64,000 bases of DNA from Micromonospora sp. WMMD1102 (lineage in GTDB: Bacteria > Actinomycetota > Actinomycetes > Mycobacteriales > Micromonosporaceae), in the NCBI RefSeq assembly GCF_029626265.1, contig NZ_JARUBN010000001.1, forward strand, positions 372,001 through 436,000, given 5' to 3'. Of the stretch, positions 1 through 7,390 are shown in pieces. Made by a program: the position numbers and the translations under genes. Numbering within the stretch: position 1 is the stretch's first letter; each line of letters opens with the position of its first letter. The notes beneath the pieces were generated by a model. That model did no database searches. It was not told the origin of the DNA and saw nothing but the letters and a program-made list of their open reading frames with translations.

Positions 1-94
1 TCGTAGCGTGAAGCCCGCCACAGCGGGTCCGCCAGGCGGGATCGAAGGTCGCGGGTGGTGGTCCGGCCGGTACTGATGTGGCAGCATGACGGGT

Positions 95-193
95 ATGACC
101 GCCGCAGTGCGCCGCTTCGCGAGGCCGGGATTCACCTCCCGCCGCCACGTGGACTACGGCCGCGTGCGCAGCGCGATCTGTCCGGCCCACTGA
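95..193 (+). CDS. putative leader peptide of sulfur-assimilation operon
   Basis: A 32-codon ORF precedes the sulfite reductase gene. Its C-terminal half, RRHVDYGRVRSAIC, fits the pattern RxHxDLxRVxSAxC of short 'putative leader peptides' that I recall upstream of sulfur genes in actinomycetes. A second in-frame ATG at 86 would add three residues; neither start has a strong ribosome binding site. The single Cys codon lies four codons before the stop. The inferred role is cis-acting: ribosome pausing at the Cys codon when cysteinyl-tRNA is short would alter folding or termination of the 133-nt leader that follows (194-326). The peptide pattern is seen in the sequence; the mechanism is inferred. 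Confidence 0.65.
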   Translation: MTAAVRRFARPGFTSRRHVDYGRVRSAICPAH

Positions 194-326
194 CGCCGCC
201 TGGACCTTTCCGTCCCGGGCGCCCAGCGCGCCGGCCCCTTCCGGCACCGTCGCTTCCGGCCCACTGTGGCCGAGGTCGTCGCGCTGCGCGTCCACCTGGT
301 CACACGAAACTACGGAGGACGCCGCG
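194..326 (+). promoter_or_regulatory. untranslated leader between leader peptide and sulfite reductase
   Basis: This GC-rich stretch separates the leader-peptide stop from the sir start. It holds short self-complementary segments (for example GGCGC/GCGCC around 218-233 and GGCC/GGCC around 267-281) but no single dominant terminator that I can defend by eye. The segment ending ACGGAGGACGCCGCG directly before the ATG at 327 carries the sir ribosome binding site. An attenuator here is an inference from the leader peptide. Confidence 0.35.
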
Positions 327-2120
327 ATGGCGGTCAGTGACACCCCGGCCCGGCCCGCCACCACCACTGCACCCGCTGTCGGCAACGCACCAGCGGGCGG
401 CAGCGCGGCATCCGGCGGCAGCGCGGCACCCGGCGGCGGCAGTGCTCGGGCGGCCCGACCGGCTCGTCGGCCGCGCGGCGAGGGGCAGTGGGCACTCGGG
501 CACCGGGAGCCACTCAACCCCAACGAGCGGACCAAGAAGGACGACAACCCGCTCAACGTACGGGCCCGGATCGAGAACATCTACGCGCACCGGGGCTTCG
601 CCTCGATCGACCCGCAGGACCTGCGCGGGCGATTCCGCTGGTGGGGGCTCTACACCCAGCGCAAGGCCGGCATCGACGGCGGGCGGACCGCCGTACTGGA
701 GCCGCACGAGCTGGAAGACGAGTACTTCATGCTCCGGGTGCGGATCGACGGCGGCCAGCTCAGCCTGGAGCAGCTGCGCACGATCGCCGACATCTCGCAG
801 ACGTACGCCCGGGACACCGCCGACATCACCGACCGGCAGAACATCCAGCTGCACTGGATCCGGGTGGAGGACATGCCGGAGATCTGGCGCCGGCTGGATG
901 CGGTCGGCCTGCAGACCACCGAGGCGTGCGGCGACTGCCCCCGGGTGGTGCTGGGCAGCCCGGTCGCCGGGATCGCCGAGGCGGAGGTGCTCGACCCCAC
1001 CCCGGCGATCGACGAGATCGTCCGGCGCTACGTCGGCGACCCGCAGTACTCCAACCTGCCGCGCAAGTTCAAGTCGTCGATCTCCTGGCTGGTCGACACG
1101 CCGTACGAGGTGAACGACATCTCCTTCCTCGGCGTCGAGCACCCGGAGCACGGCCCCGGTTTCGACCTCTGGGTCGGTGGCGGGCTGAGCACCAACCCGA
1201 TGCTGGCGCAGCGGCTCGGCGTCTGGGTGCCGCTTTCCGAGGTGCCGGACGTCTGGGCTGGCGTGGTCGGGATCTTCCGGGACTACGGCTACCGCCGGCT
1301 GCGGCACCGCGCCCGGCTCAAGTTCCTGGTCGCCGACTGGGGCGTGGCGAAGTTCCGCGAGGTGCTGGAGAAGGAATACCTGGGCCGGGGCCTGCTCGAC
1401 GGGCCGGCGCCGGAGCTGCCGGCCAAGCCGATCGACCACATCGGGGTGCACCGGCAGCGGGACGGGCGGCACTACGTCGGGGCCGCCCCGGTGGTGGGCC
1501 GGATCTCCGGCAGCCAGCTCGCCGAGCTGGCCGACGCCGCCGCCGAGCACGGCAGCGGTCGGGTCAGCCTCACGCCGTACCAGAAACTGCTGGTCCTGGA
1601 CGTGCCGGCCGAGCGGACCGACTCGCTGGTGACGGCGCTGCGCCGGATCGGCCTGGAGGCGTTCCCCTCGGTGTGGCGGCGGGACACCATGGCCTGCACC
1701 GGCCTCGAATACTGCAAGCTCGCCATCGTCGAGACCAAGGCCCGGGGCCAGGAACTGGTCGCCCGGCTGGAGGAGCGGCTCGCCGGGGCCGACCTCGGCG
1801 AAGGGCTGAGCATCCACCTGAACGGCTGCCCCAACGCCTGCGCCCGGACCCAGACCGCCGACATCGGCCTCAAGGGGCAGCTCGTGGTCGGGCCGGACGG
1901 GCGCCAGGTCGAGGGCTTCCAGGTGCACCTCGGCGGCGGCCTCGGGATGGCCCAGGGCCAGTCCGCCGGATTCGGCCGCAAGCTGCGCGGCCTGAAGACC
2001 ACCGCCGCGGAGCTTCCCGAGTACGTCGAGCGGCTCACCCGCCGCTACCTGGACGGTCGCACCGAGGGCGAGAGCTTCGCGAACTGGGTCGTGCGAGTCG
2101 ACGAGGAGGAACTGCGATGA
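327..2120 (+). CDS. sir: ferredoxin-dependent nitrite/sulfite reductase
   Basis: This 597-aa cytoplasmic enzyme reduces sulfite to sulfide with six electrons, using siroheme coupled to a 4Fe-4S cluster. After a Gly/Ala/Pro-rich N-terminus (about 1-55) come the two repeated ferredoxin-like halves of the NiR/SiR family. The cluster cysteines are visible as C457-x5-C463 (CTGLEYC) and C501-x3-C505 (CPNAC), both in the family context. Length is normal for actinobacterial SirA/NirA. The ATG at 327 follows GGAGG. The next gene overlaps its stop by 4 bp and APS/PAPS reductase plus a sirohydrochlorin-type chelatase follow, so sulfite is the likely substrate. A nitrite reductase is the alternative but fits the operon less well. 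Confidence 0.95.
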   Translation: MAVSDTPARPATTTAPAVGNAPAGGSAASGGSAAPGGGSARAARPARRPRGEGQWALGHREPLNPNERTKKDDNPLNVRARIENIYAHRGFASIDPQDLRGRFRWWGLYTQRKAGIDGGRTAVLEPHELEDEYFMLRVRIDGGQLSLEQLRTIADISQTYARDTADITDRQNIQLHWIRVEDMPEIWRRLDAVGLQTTEACGDCPRVVLGSPVAGIAEAEVLDPTPAIDEIVRRYVGDPQYSNLPRKFKSSISWLVDTPYEVNDISFLGVEHPEHGPGFDLWVGGGLSTNPMLAQRLGVWVPLSEVPDVWAGVVGIFRDYGYRRLRHRARLKFLVADWGVAKFREVLEKEYLGRGLLDGPAPELPAKPIDHIGVHRQRDGRHYVGAAPVVGRISGSQLAELADAAAEHGSGRVSLTPYQKLLVLDVPAERTDSLVTALRRIGLEAFPSVWRRDTMACTGLEYCKLAIVETKARGQELVARLEERLAGADLGEGLSIHLNGCPNACARTQTADIGLKGQLVVGPDGRQVEGFQVHLGGGLGMAQGQSAGFGRKLRGLKTTAAELPEYVERLTRRYLDGRTEGESFANWVVRVDEEELR

Positions 2121-2314
2121 GCGGTGAGACCCGAGCCGCACCGATGTACTGCCCGTACTGCGGCGAGGAGGACCTGCGGCCCAACGAGGCGTCGCACGGT
2201 GCCTGGGAGTGCCGGGCCTGTGCCCGGGTCTTCACGGTGAAGTTCACCGGCCTGCTCGCCCCCACCGCGTTCGAGTCGACAGTCCCCGCCGCGTTCGAAG
2301 GAGGGCAACCATGA
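2117..2314 (+). CDS. small zinc-ribbon protein in sulfate-reduction operon
   Basis: This 65-aa protein lies between sir and cysH, with ATGA overlaps at both ends (start 2117 inside the sir stop; its stop 2312-2314 overlaps the cysH ATG at 2311), so translation is probably coupled. It has two CxxC knuckles, CPYC near residue 12 and CRAC near 39, the pattern of a rubredoxin-like or zinc-ribbon fold, then a short Ala/Pro-rich tail. I recall similar small proteins at this position in other actinobacteria, but I know of no proven function. A redox or electron-carrier role for Sir or CysH, or a structural zinc protein, are both guesses from position. Confidence 0.85.
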   Translation: MSGETRAAPMYCPYCGEEDLRPNEASHGAWECRACARVFTVKFTGLLAPTAFESTVPAAFEGGQP

Positions 2315-3072
2315 GTCCGGTCGCCGCGGCCAACCTCGGGTTGGTCAAGCTCGGTCCCGTCGTGCCGGCCAGCCCGTCCCGTCGGGACCCGGAGGAGTTG
2401 CGGGCGGTGGCCGAGAAGGCCAACCGCGAACTGGAGGGCGCACCGGCCCGCGAGATCGTCCGCTGGGCGGCGGACGAGTTCGGCGACCGGTTCTGCCTGA
2501 CCAGCTCGATGGCGGACGCCGTACTCGCGCACGTCGTCTCCCGGGTGGTGCCTGGGGTGGACGTGGTCTTCCTGGACACCGGACTGCACTTCCCGGAGAC
2601 CCTGCGGGTACGCGACATCGTGGCCCGCACCCTGCCGGTGAACGTGCGTACCATCCGGGCCCGGCAGACCGTCGGCCAGCAGGACGGCGAGTACGGTCCC
2701 CGGCTCTTCTCCCGGGCGCCCGACGAGTGCTGCGCGCTGCGCAAGGTGGAGCCGCTGGAGCGGGCCCTGGCCGAGTACGACGCCTGGGCGGCCGGGCTGC
2801 GCCGGGACGAGTCGCCGACCCGGGCCAACACTCCGGTGGTCGGCTTCGACGCCCGGCGCGGCAAGGTCAAGGTGAACCCGATCGCGGCGTGGACCCAGGC
2901 CGAGGTGGACGCCTACATCTCCCGGTGGACGGTGCCGGTCAACGAGTTGTTCCGGCAGGGCTACACCTCGATCGGCTGCTGGCCGTGCACCCGCCGGACC
3001 AAGGCGGGCGAGGACGCCAGGGCCGGTCGCTGGGCCATGTTCGAGAAGACCGAGTGCGGCCTGCACGTGTGA
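2311..3072 (+). CDS. cysH: adenylyl-sulfate reductase (CysH family, 4Fe-4S type)
   Basis: This 253-aa member of the PAPS/APS reductase family forms sulfite from activated sulfate. The PP-loop-like LTSSMADAVL and DTGLHFPET motifs are present. The cysteine pairs C140-C141 (ECCALRK) and C223-x2-C226 (CWPC) that bind the 4Fe-4S cluster of APS-type reductases are intact, and the catalytic cysteine is C249 in ECGLH close to the C-terminus. The two pairs favour APS over PAPS as substrate. The start is set by the ATGA overlap with the zinc-ribbon gene and AAGGAGGG just upstream. Its TGA overlaps the GTG start of the next gene. No sulfurylase genes (cysD/N) are in view. Confidence 0.95.
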   Translation: MSPVAAANLGLVKLGPVVPASPSRRDPEELRAVAEKANRELEGAPAREIVRWAADEFGDRFCLTSSMADAVLAHVVSRVVPGVDVVFLDTGLHFPETLRVRDIVARTLPVNVRTIRARQTVGQQDGEYGPRLFSRAPDECCALRKVEPLERALAEYDAWAAGLRRDESPTRANTPVVGFDARRGKVKVNPIAAWTQAEVDAYISRWTVPVNELFRQGYTSIGCWPCTRRTKAGEDARAGRWAMFEKTECGLHV

Positions 3073-3857
3073 CCGACGAGGTCGGAGCCGGGGACGGTCG
3101 GCCGGCTCCGGTGCTGTTGGTGGCGCACGGCAGCGGCGATCCCCGGGCGGCCCGGGCCACCGAGGCGCTGACCCGGGCCGTGGCGGCGGCCCGGCCGGGG
3201 CTGCCGGTTCGGGCGAGCTATCTCGACCACGGCCCGCCCCGGCCCGGCGCCGTACTGGCCGAACTGGAGGCGGCCGGGCACCGGTCGGCCGTACTGGTGC
3301 CGTTGCTGCTGACCGCCGCGTACCACGGTCGGGTCGACATTCCCGGTGCGGTGGCGGCGGCCCGGGAGGCGGGGCTGCGCATTCCGGTGCGAAGTGCCGA
3401 GGTGCTCGGTCCGACGGCGGGGGTGGTCGATCCACGGCTGCTGGCCGGGCTGCTGCGCCGGCTCGCCGAGGCGGTCGGGGCGGCCACTCCGGCAGACGGC
3501 GGCGTCGACGGGCTGGTGTTGGCCGCGGCCGGCACCCGGGACGCTGCCGCGCGGGACACCGTCGTACGGGTGGCCGAGGCGCTCGGCCGGACGGCGGGCC
3601 TGCCGACCCGGGTCGGGTACGCCTCAGCGGCCCCGCCGACGGCCGGTGCGGCGGTCGGTGCGCTCCGGGCGGCCGGCGCCCGGCGGGTGGCGGTGGCCAC
3701 CTACTTCCTGGCTCCCGGCCGGCTCTGCGAGACGGCTCTGGAGTCGGCCCGGGAGGCCGGCGCGGTGGCCCTGGCCGACCCGCTGGGCGATGCGCCGGAA
3801 CTGGTTCGGCTGGTCCTCGGGCGGGTCGACGCGGCAGTCAGTGGTGACCCTCGGTAG
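3069..3857 (+). CDS. sirohydrochlorin chelatase / CbiX-like protein
   Basis: A 262-aa two-domain class II chelatase. LLVAHGSGDPRA near the N-terminus and the matching LAAAGTRDAAA about 130 residues later are the two halves of the duplicated CbiX/SirB fold; the first carries the active-site histidine, whereas the second has lost it (AAAG for VAHG). In this operon it most likely inserts iron into sirohydrochlorin to make siroheme for the sulfite reductase. The GTG start at 3069 forms a GTGA overlap with the cysH stop. A cobalt-chelatase activity cannot be excluded from sequence alone. It is the last gene of the run. Confidence 0.88.
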   Translation: MTDEVGAGDGRPAPVLLVAHGSGDPRAARATEALTRAVAAARPGLPVRASYLDHGPPRPGAVLAELEAAGHRSAVLVPLLLTAAYHGRVDIPGAVAAAREAGLRIPVRSAEVLGPTAGVVDPRLLAGLLRRLAEAVGAATPADGGVDGLVLAAAGTRDAAARDTVVRVAEALGRTAGLPTRVGYASAAPPTAGAAVGALRAAGARRVAVATYFLAPGRLCETALESAREAGAVALADPLGDAPELVRLVLGRVDAAVSGDPR

Positions 3858-4206
3858 TGATCGGCGCTGCGCTGCGGCCGGGCCGATCGGTGACACAGTG
3901 TGATGATCGGCGGCCACTCTGGGTAGTCGCTGTCGGGTCGGCGTCGCCGGCCCCCGCCGCCACGAGAGGCGGGCTCGGCGACGGTGGCCGGGCCCGGGTG
4001 GTGAATCGCGGTCGGAATCGCGACCGGCGGAGGGGAATTCGTCCCGGCCTAGCGGGCGACGAATTGATCAGCGGATTGTCGTCGATCCACTATCCATCGT
4101 CACGACGACAGCAGAACGCGTTCCGCGAACGACGGAACGTGTCAGGTCGCAACGAAGAACGCCCCGGGGAACGAGCCCCGGGGCGTTCTGTGCGTGGTGT
4201 GGTCGG
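3858..4206. other. intergenic region between convergent chelatase and whiB
   Basis: About 350 bp without a convincing gene. The open frames crossing it have arginine-rich, shadow-like translations. Apart from the strong stem-loop near its right end, I see only short local inverted repeats such as GTTCCGCGAACGACGGAAC around 4120-4138. Confidence 0.5.
4157..4188. terminator. perfect 13-bp stem-loop, bidirectional terminator
   Basis: GAACGCCCCGGGG (4157-4169) pairs perfectly with CCCCGGGGCGTTC (4176-4188) around the loop AACGAG. It sits 18 bp beyond the whiB stop and can serve convergent transcription from both sides. Confidence 0.85.
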
Positions 4207-4464
4207 TCAGGCAGAGTGAGCACGCAGGACCCGGAGGCCGCCACGGCGCTTGACGGCGCGCCGCTCTTCTTCGCTCATTCCGCCCCAGACGCCGGCGTCC
4301 TGACCGGATTCGAGCGCCCACTGGAGGCACTGATCGGTCACGGAGCAACGCCGGCAGACGGCCTTGGCCTGCTCGACCTGCAGGACGGCCGGACCGGACG
4401 TTCCGATCGGAAAGAACAGCTCCGGGTCTTCGTCGCGGCAGGCAGCATGGTGGCGCCAGTCCAT
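4207..4464 (-). CDS. whiB1: WhiB-family iron-sulfur regulator (WhiB1/WblE type)
   Basis: This 85-aa protein has the four cluster-binding cysteines C9, C37, C40 and C46 and the GVWGG turn followed by a basic C-terminal tail (RRAVKRRGG). The N-terminus MDWRHHAACRDEDPELFFP is the hallmark of the essential WhiB1/WblE branch, an O2- and NO-sensitive 4Fe-4S partner of the principal sigma factor. The ATG at 4464 is chosen because GAGGAG lies eight bases upstream and the WhiB1 family begins there; a longer open frame reaching 4659 is probably untranslated leader. It is monocistronic, with a terminator behind it. Confidence 0.95.
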   Translation of the reverse strand: MDWRHHAACRDEDPELFFPIGTSGPAVLQVEQAKAVCRRCSVTDQCLQWALESGQDAGVWGGMSEEERRAVKRRGGLRVLRAHSA

Positions 4465-4892
4465 GGCGGCAACACTCCTCAATCTGGGTGGGCGGCAGTG
4501 CTTCGTGCTTCGTGGATCTTTTCTATATGCGTCCGCGGTGCCGATCACGACGATCTGGAGCCCGTCGGTTCGGCAGCGCGAGAGCAGGCTTTGTGTTGTG
4601 GGACCCGCGGGGCGGCGGCCGTCGGACGAACGCGCCCACGCAATGTCCCGGTAACTCAAGTTCGCTTGTGAATACTTTCACGAACTCTCGCGATGTCAAG
4701 GGTAGCGCCCGGAAAAACTCTGGGCAGGTGAGACAGGTCACGGCCCATTTGTCCGGATCTCCGCCCTTGCCGGCACCCGGTGCGCCACAGCCGAGAATCA
4801 ATATAGTACAGTCCGCCCGACATTGCTGGCATTTCCGGCACCGCCCTCGTGGCATGCTGTAGAGGTCCGCTACCGGGTGCTGTACCCCAGGC
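4465..4892 (-). other. long 5' region of whiB
   Basis: About 430 bp of comparatively AT-rich non-coding DNA separates whiB from the convergently placed end of the lipid-kinase gene. It contains the promoter candidate at 4671-4699 and runs such as TACTATATT (minus strand, near 4800-4808). I see no gene in it. Confidence 0.5.
4671..4699 (-). promoter_or_regulatory. whiB1: candidate whiB promoter
   Basis: On the minus strand TTGACA (4699-4694) is followed after 17 bp by AGTATT (4676-4671), a good -35 and a moderate -10 for the principal sigma factor. Transcription from here would give a leader of about 200 nt before the whiB ATG. Confidence 0.45.
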
Positions 4893-5846
4893 TCAGCAGA
4901 TTACTCGCAGTGCAGCCGCCACGGAGGTGAAACGGACTTTGTTTCGCTCCCCAAGGTAGTCACCGTCCAGCTGGAACGCCTGCGGCTGCTCCGCGACCAG
5001 GGTGAACTCCTCCAGGTCGTGCAGGCGCAGGATCTGCCTGCCGCGCGGGTCGGGGCGGCGGGACAGGCTCTGGGTCACCATCCGGGTGGTGCTCGGCACC
5101 CGCAGCCGGCGCAGCGCCAGCACGTCCAGGCCCAGGTCGAACGAGGCGTCCGGGTTCGGATTGACCTCCCGGTCCCCGACGTACGTCCAGGGCGCGGTGT
5201 TCTGGATGATCACCGTGGCCAGCTCACCCTCGGTGATCTCGCCGGGTTGCTCCAGCCGGATCGCCGGGTGCCGCCGCTCCGCCCCGATCAGGAACTGGCT
5301 GACGATCGAGCGCAGGTAGAGGCTCGGGGTGGAGACCCGACCACGGTGGCGGGCCCGCTCCACCCGGTGGATCACCGCCGCGTCCATGCCCAGCCCGGCG
5401 CAGAAGGTGAAGTACCGGTCGTCGGCCAGGCCCAGCCCGATGGTGCGGACCCGCCCCACCCGCAGCGCCTCCAGGATCATGCTGGCCGCCTCCGGCCACT
5501 CGCGCGGCAGTCCCAGCGCCCGGGCGAAGACGTTCGTCGACCCGCCCGGTACGGCGGCGAGCGCCGGCAACTCCTCGGCCGGTGGCCGGTCGTCGGCGGC
5601 ACTGTTCGAGGGACCGGCGGTCATCAGGCCGTTGACCACCTCGTTGACGGTGCCGTCCCCGCCCAGCGTCACCACCAGGTCGACATCCTGCCGGGCAGCC
5701 TCCCGGGCCAGCGCGACCGCGTGTCCGCGCCGCCGGGTGTACGCGACGGTCAGGTCCACCTCGCTGCGGAGCGCGCGGACGAGAACGTCCCGGCCCCGGC
5801 CCGTCGTGGTGGTGGCCTTGGGATTGACCACCAGGATGGCCCGCAT
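4893..5846 (-). CDS. diacylglycerol kinase-family lipid kinase
   Basis: This 317-aa protein has the DAGK catalytic fold: VVNPKA at residues 6-11 and the nucleotide-binding LGGDGTVNEVVNG around residues 61-73, followed by GGSTNVFARALG, the YegS/DgkB-type second glycine motif. It probably phosphorylates diacylglycerol or a related lipid at the cytoplasmic membrane face. The start at 5846 is chosen because the family begins with this MRAILVVNP strand; an upstream in-frame start would run into the divergent gene. It is transcribed away from the small membrane-protein gene that starts about 40 bp upstream. Confidence 0.88.
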   Translation of the reverse strand: MRAILVVNPKATTTTGRGRDVLVRALRSEVDLTVAYTRRRGHAVALAREAARQDVDLVVTLGGDGTVNEVVNGLMTAGPSNSAADDRPPAEELPALAAVPGGSTNVFARALGLPREWPEAASMILEALRVGRVRTIGLGLADDRYFTFCAGLGMDAAVIHRVERARHRGRVSTPSLYLRSIVSQFLIGAERRHPAIRLEQPGEITEGELATVIIQNTAPWTYVGDREVNPNPDASFDLGLDVLALRRLRVPSTTRMVTQSLSRRPDPRGRQILRLHDLEEFTLVAEQPQAFQLDGDYLGERNKVRFTSVAAALRVIC

Positions 5847-5887
5847 GGGCGGCACTGTACCGCGAGCCGTCCGGTATCGTGGCGCCC

Positions 5888-6289
5888 GTGACGAGCGACC
5901 CCGAACCGGCACCCGGCCCGCTGCGCTGGGCGGTGTGGCTGCTGCGTGCCGAAGCGGTCGGGCTGGCCCTGCTGACGCTCTTCCTGGTCTACGAGCTGGT
6001 CACGGCAACCGCGACCGATCTGCTCTCCGCGCTCCTGGTCATCCTCTTCGCGGCGGGTGGCGCGGTGCTGCTCTGGGTGCTCGGCACCGCGCTCGACCGT
6101 CGCCGGCCGGCCGCGCGGGCTCCGGCGATCGTCCTGCAGCTCATGCTGCTGCCGGTCGGCTACTTCATGATCCTCGGCGGACTCGCCTGGCTGGGTGCAC
6201 CGTTGATCGCGTTAGGGCTGGTCGTCGTCGGGCTGCTGATCAGCACGGCCACCAACCGCGCGCTCGGCTTCGACACCGAACGGGCCTGA
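5888..6289 (+). CDS. small four-helix integral membrane protein
   Basis: A 133-aa hydrophobic protein with four predicted membrane segments (roughly residues 14-38, 45-67, 78-99 and 104-124) and an RRRPAAR basic loop between segments 2 and 3. I do not recognise a family with a known function. GTG at 5888 is preferred; GTG at 5879 would add three residues. It is divergent from the lipid kinase and convergent with the RsbW-like gene, from which the tandem repeat at 6301-6369 separates it. Confidence 0.8.
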   Translation: MTSDPEPAPGPLRWAVWLLRAEAVGLALLTLFLVYELVTATATDLLSALLVILFAAGGAVLLWVLGTALDRRRPAARAPAIVLQLMLLPVGYFMILGGLAWLGAPLIALGLVVVGLLISTATNRALGFDTERA

Positions 6290-6300
6290 CCAGCGGAGAA

Positions 6301-6369
6301 GCGGGTTCGACGGCCGCGGGTTCGACGGCCGCGGGTCCGACGGGCGCGGGTTCGACGGGCGCGGGTTCA
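6301..6369. repeat. 15-bp tandem repeat, 4.6 copies
   Basis: Units of GCGGGTTCGACGGCC or close variants start at 6301, 6316, 6331 and 6346, with a partial unit at 6361-6369 that contains the stop codon (TCA on this strand) of the minus-strand RsbW-like gene. The array fills the gap between two convergent genes. Confidence 0.9.
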
Positions 6370-6774
6370 GACCGCGGCGGCGCGTCGGGTCAGCAGTGTG
6401 ATGGTGGCCCGGTCGCCGGTCGCGGCGGCCGAGGCGGAGGTGGTCAGCGCGGTCAGCACCTTCCAGGCGAACGACGACTCCGAGGGCAGCCGCGCCCCCC
6501 GGGCGGTGGGCACCGAGACCTCGACGGTGAGCGCGTCGTCGGTGACGGCGAACCGGCAGTCCAGCTCGGCGTCCGGGGTCGCGACGGCCAGCAGCATGGC
6601 GCACGCCTCGTCGACGGCGATGCGCAGGTCCTCGATCTCGTCGAGGGCGAAGTGCAGGCGCGCGGCGAGGCCGGCGGTCGCTGTCCGCAGTACGCCGAGG
6701 AAGCCACCGTCGGCGGGCACGGTGAGCAGGACGACGTCGTCGCCGGTCGTCGGCGGTGTGCTCAGTGAAGTCAC
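6367..6774 (-). CDS. RsbW-like anti-sigma / ATP-binding regulatory protein
   Basis: A 135-aa GHKL-fold protein of the RsbW/SpoIIAB type. The helix reading EIEDLRIAVDEACAML (about residues 46-61) corresponds to the family's N-box, but the asparagine normally present after DEAC is missing (AMLLA), so Mg-ATP binding may be weakened. The family binds alternative sigma factors or anti-anti-sigma factors. GTG at 6774 is chosen for the GGGGGGAC ribosome site upstream and the usual family length. It follows sodN on the same strand, beyond a terminator-like hairpin. No sigma-factor gene is adjacent. Confidence 0.8.
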   Translation of the reverse strand: MTSLSTPPTTGDDVVLLTVPADGGFLGVLRTATAGLAARLHFALDEIEDLRIAVDEACAMLLAVATPDAELDCRFAVTDDALTVEVSVPTARGARLPSESSFAWKVLTALTTSASAAATGDRATITLLTRRAAAV

Positions 6775-6819
6775 CAGGCCTGTCCCCCCGTCTCGGACTC
6801 TACCGGCCCGTCGCGCCGA

Positions 6820-6849
6820 CGTGCCGACCGGACCGCTCCGGCCGGCACG
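6820..6849 (-). terminator. stem-loop behind sodN
   Basis: CGTGCCGACCGGA (6820-6832) pairs with TCCGGCCGGCACG (6837-6849) with one mismatch around a CCGC loop. It lies about 50 bp past the sodN stop and upstream of the RsbW-like gene. Confidence 0.65.
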
Positions 6850-6899
6850 TCGCCGAGACGAGATCCCGCCGGGCCAGGTGGCCGGGCGGGTGGCGGAAC

Positions 6900-7307
6900 T
6901 CACGCCTGCTTGGTCTCCCAGAAGATCTTCGCGATCTCGTCGATCTTCTGCAACAGCTCGTCGGCCTTGGACGCGTCGGTGCTGGCCTTGGTGCCGCCAC
7001 CACCACCGGCGAGCTTGGTGGCCTCGTTGAAGAGCTGGTGCAGTTGCGGGTACTTCTCGAAGTGCGGGGGCTTGAAGTAGTCGGTCCAGAGCACCCACAG
7101 GTGGTGCTTGACCAGCTCGGAGCGCTGCTCCTTGATGATCAGAGCCCGGGTGCGGAACTCGGGGTCGGTGTTCGCCGCGTACTTCTCGTCGATCGCTTTG
7201 ATCGACTCAGCCTCGATCCGGGCCTGCGCCGGGTCGTATACGCCGCAGGGCAGGTCGCAGTGGGCATGCGCGACGATGCGTGGTGTAAAGATGCGTGGAA
7301 GCCGCAT
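6900..7307 (-). CDS. sodN: nickel superoxide dismutase precursor
   Basis: A 135-aa precursor of the cytoplasmic hexameric Ni-SOD. A 15-residue propeptide (MRLPRIFTPRIVAHA) precedes the nickel hook HCDLPCG, whose His16, Cys17 and Cys21 become His1, Cys2 and Cys6 of the mature enzyme. The rest is the usual four-helix body with a Gly-rich loop (GGGGG) near residue 100. The ATG at 7307 has GGAGGG upstream. The maturation protease gene sodX lies divergently 83 bp away. In actinomycetes sodN is commonly controlled by the nickel regulator Nur, but I could not identify a clear Nur box in the 83-bp gap. Confidence 0.97.
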   Translation of the reverse strand: MRLPRIFTPRIVAHAHCDLPCGVYDPAQARIEAESIKAIDEKYAANTDPEFRTRALIIKEQRSELVKHHLWVLWTDYFKPPHFEKYPQLHQLFNEATKLAGGGGGTKASTDASKADELLQKIDEIAKIFWETKQA

Positions 7308-7390
7308 GGGACCCTCCAAGGCACGTCTGTGATGATCCAGGATGACAGTACTCCTGCGATATGTCCCCGAAGGGACGGAGGTGAAACTGG

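Noticed and set aside
3857..4219. 120-codon plus-strand frame after the chelatase gene
   Set aside because: Arg/Gly-rich, no ribosome site, and it crosses the strong 4157-4188 terminator.
4465..4659. 65-residue N-terminal extension of WhiB
   Set aside because: The family starts at MDWRH, and a good ribosome site precedes that ATG. The extension looks like translated leader DNA.
7308..7390. Nur-type operator between sodN and sodX
   Set aside because: I expected a nickel-regulator box but found no convincing TTGCAA-type inverted repeat in the 83-bp gap.
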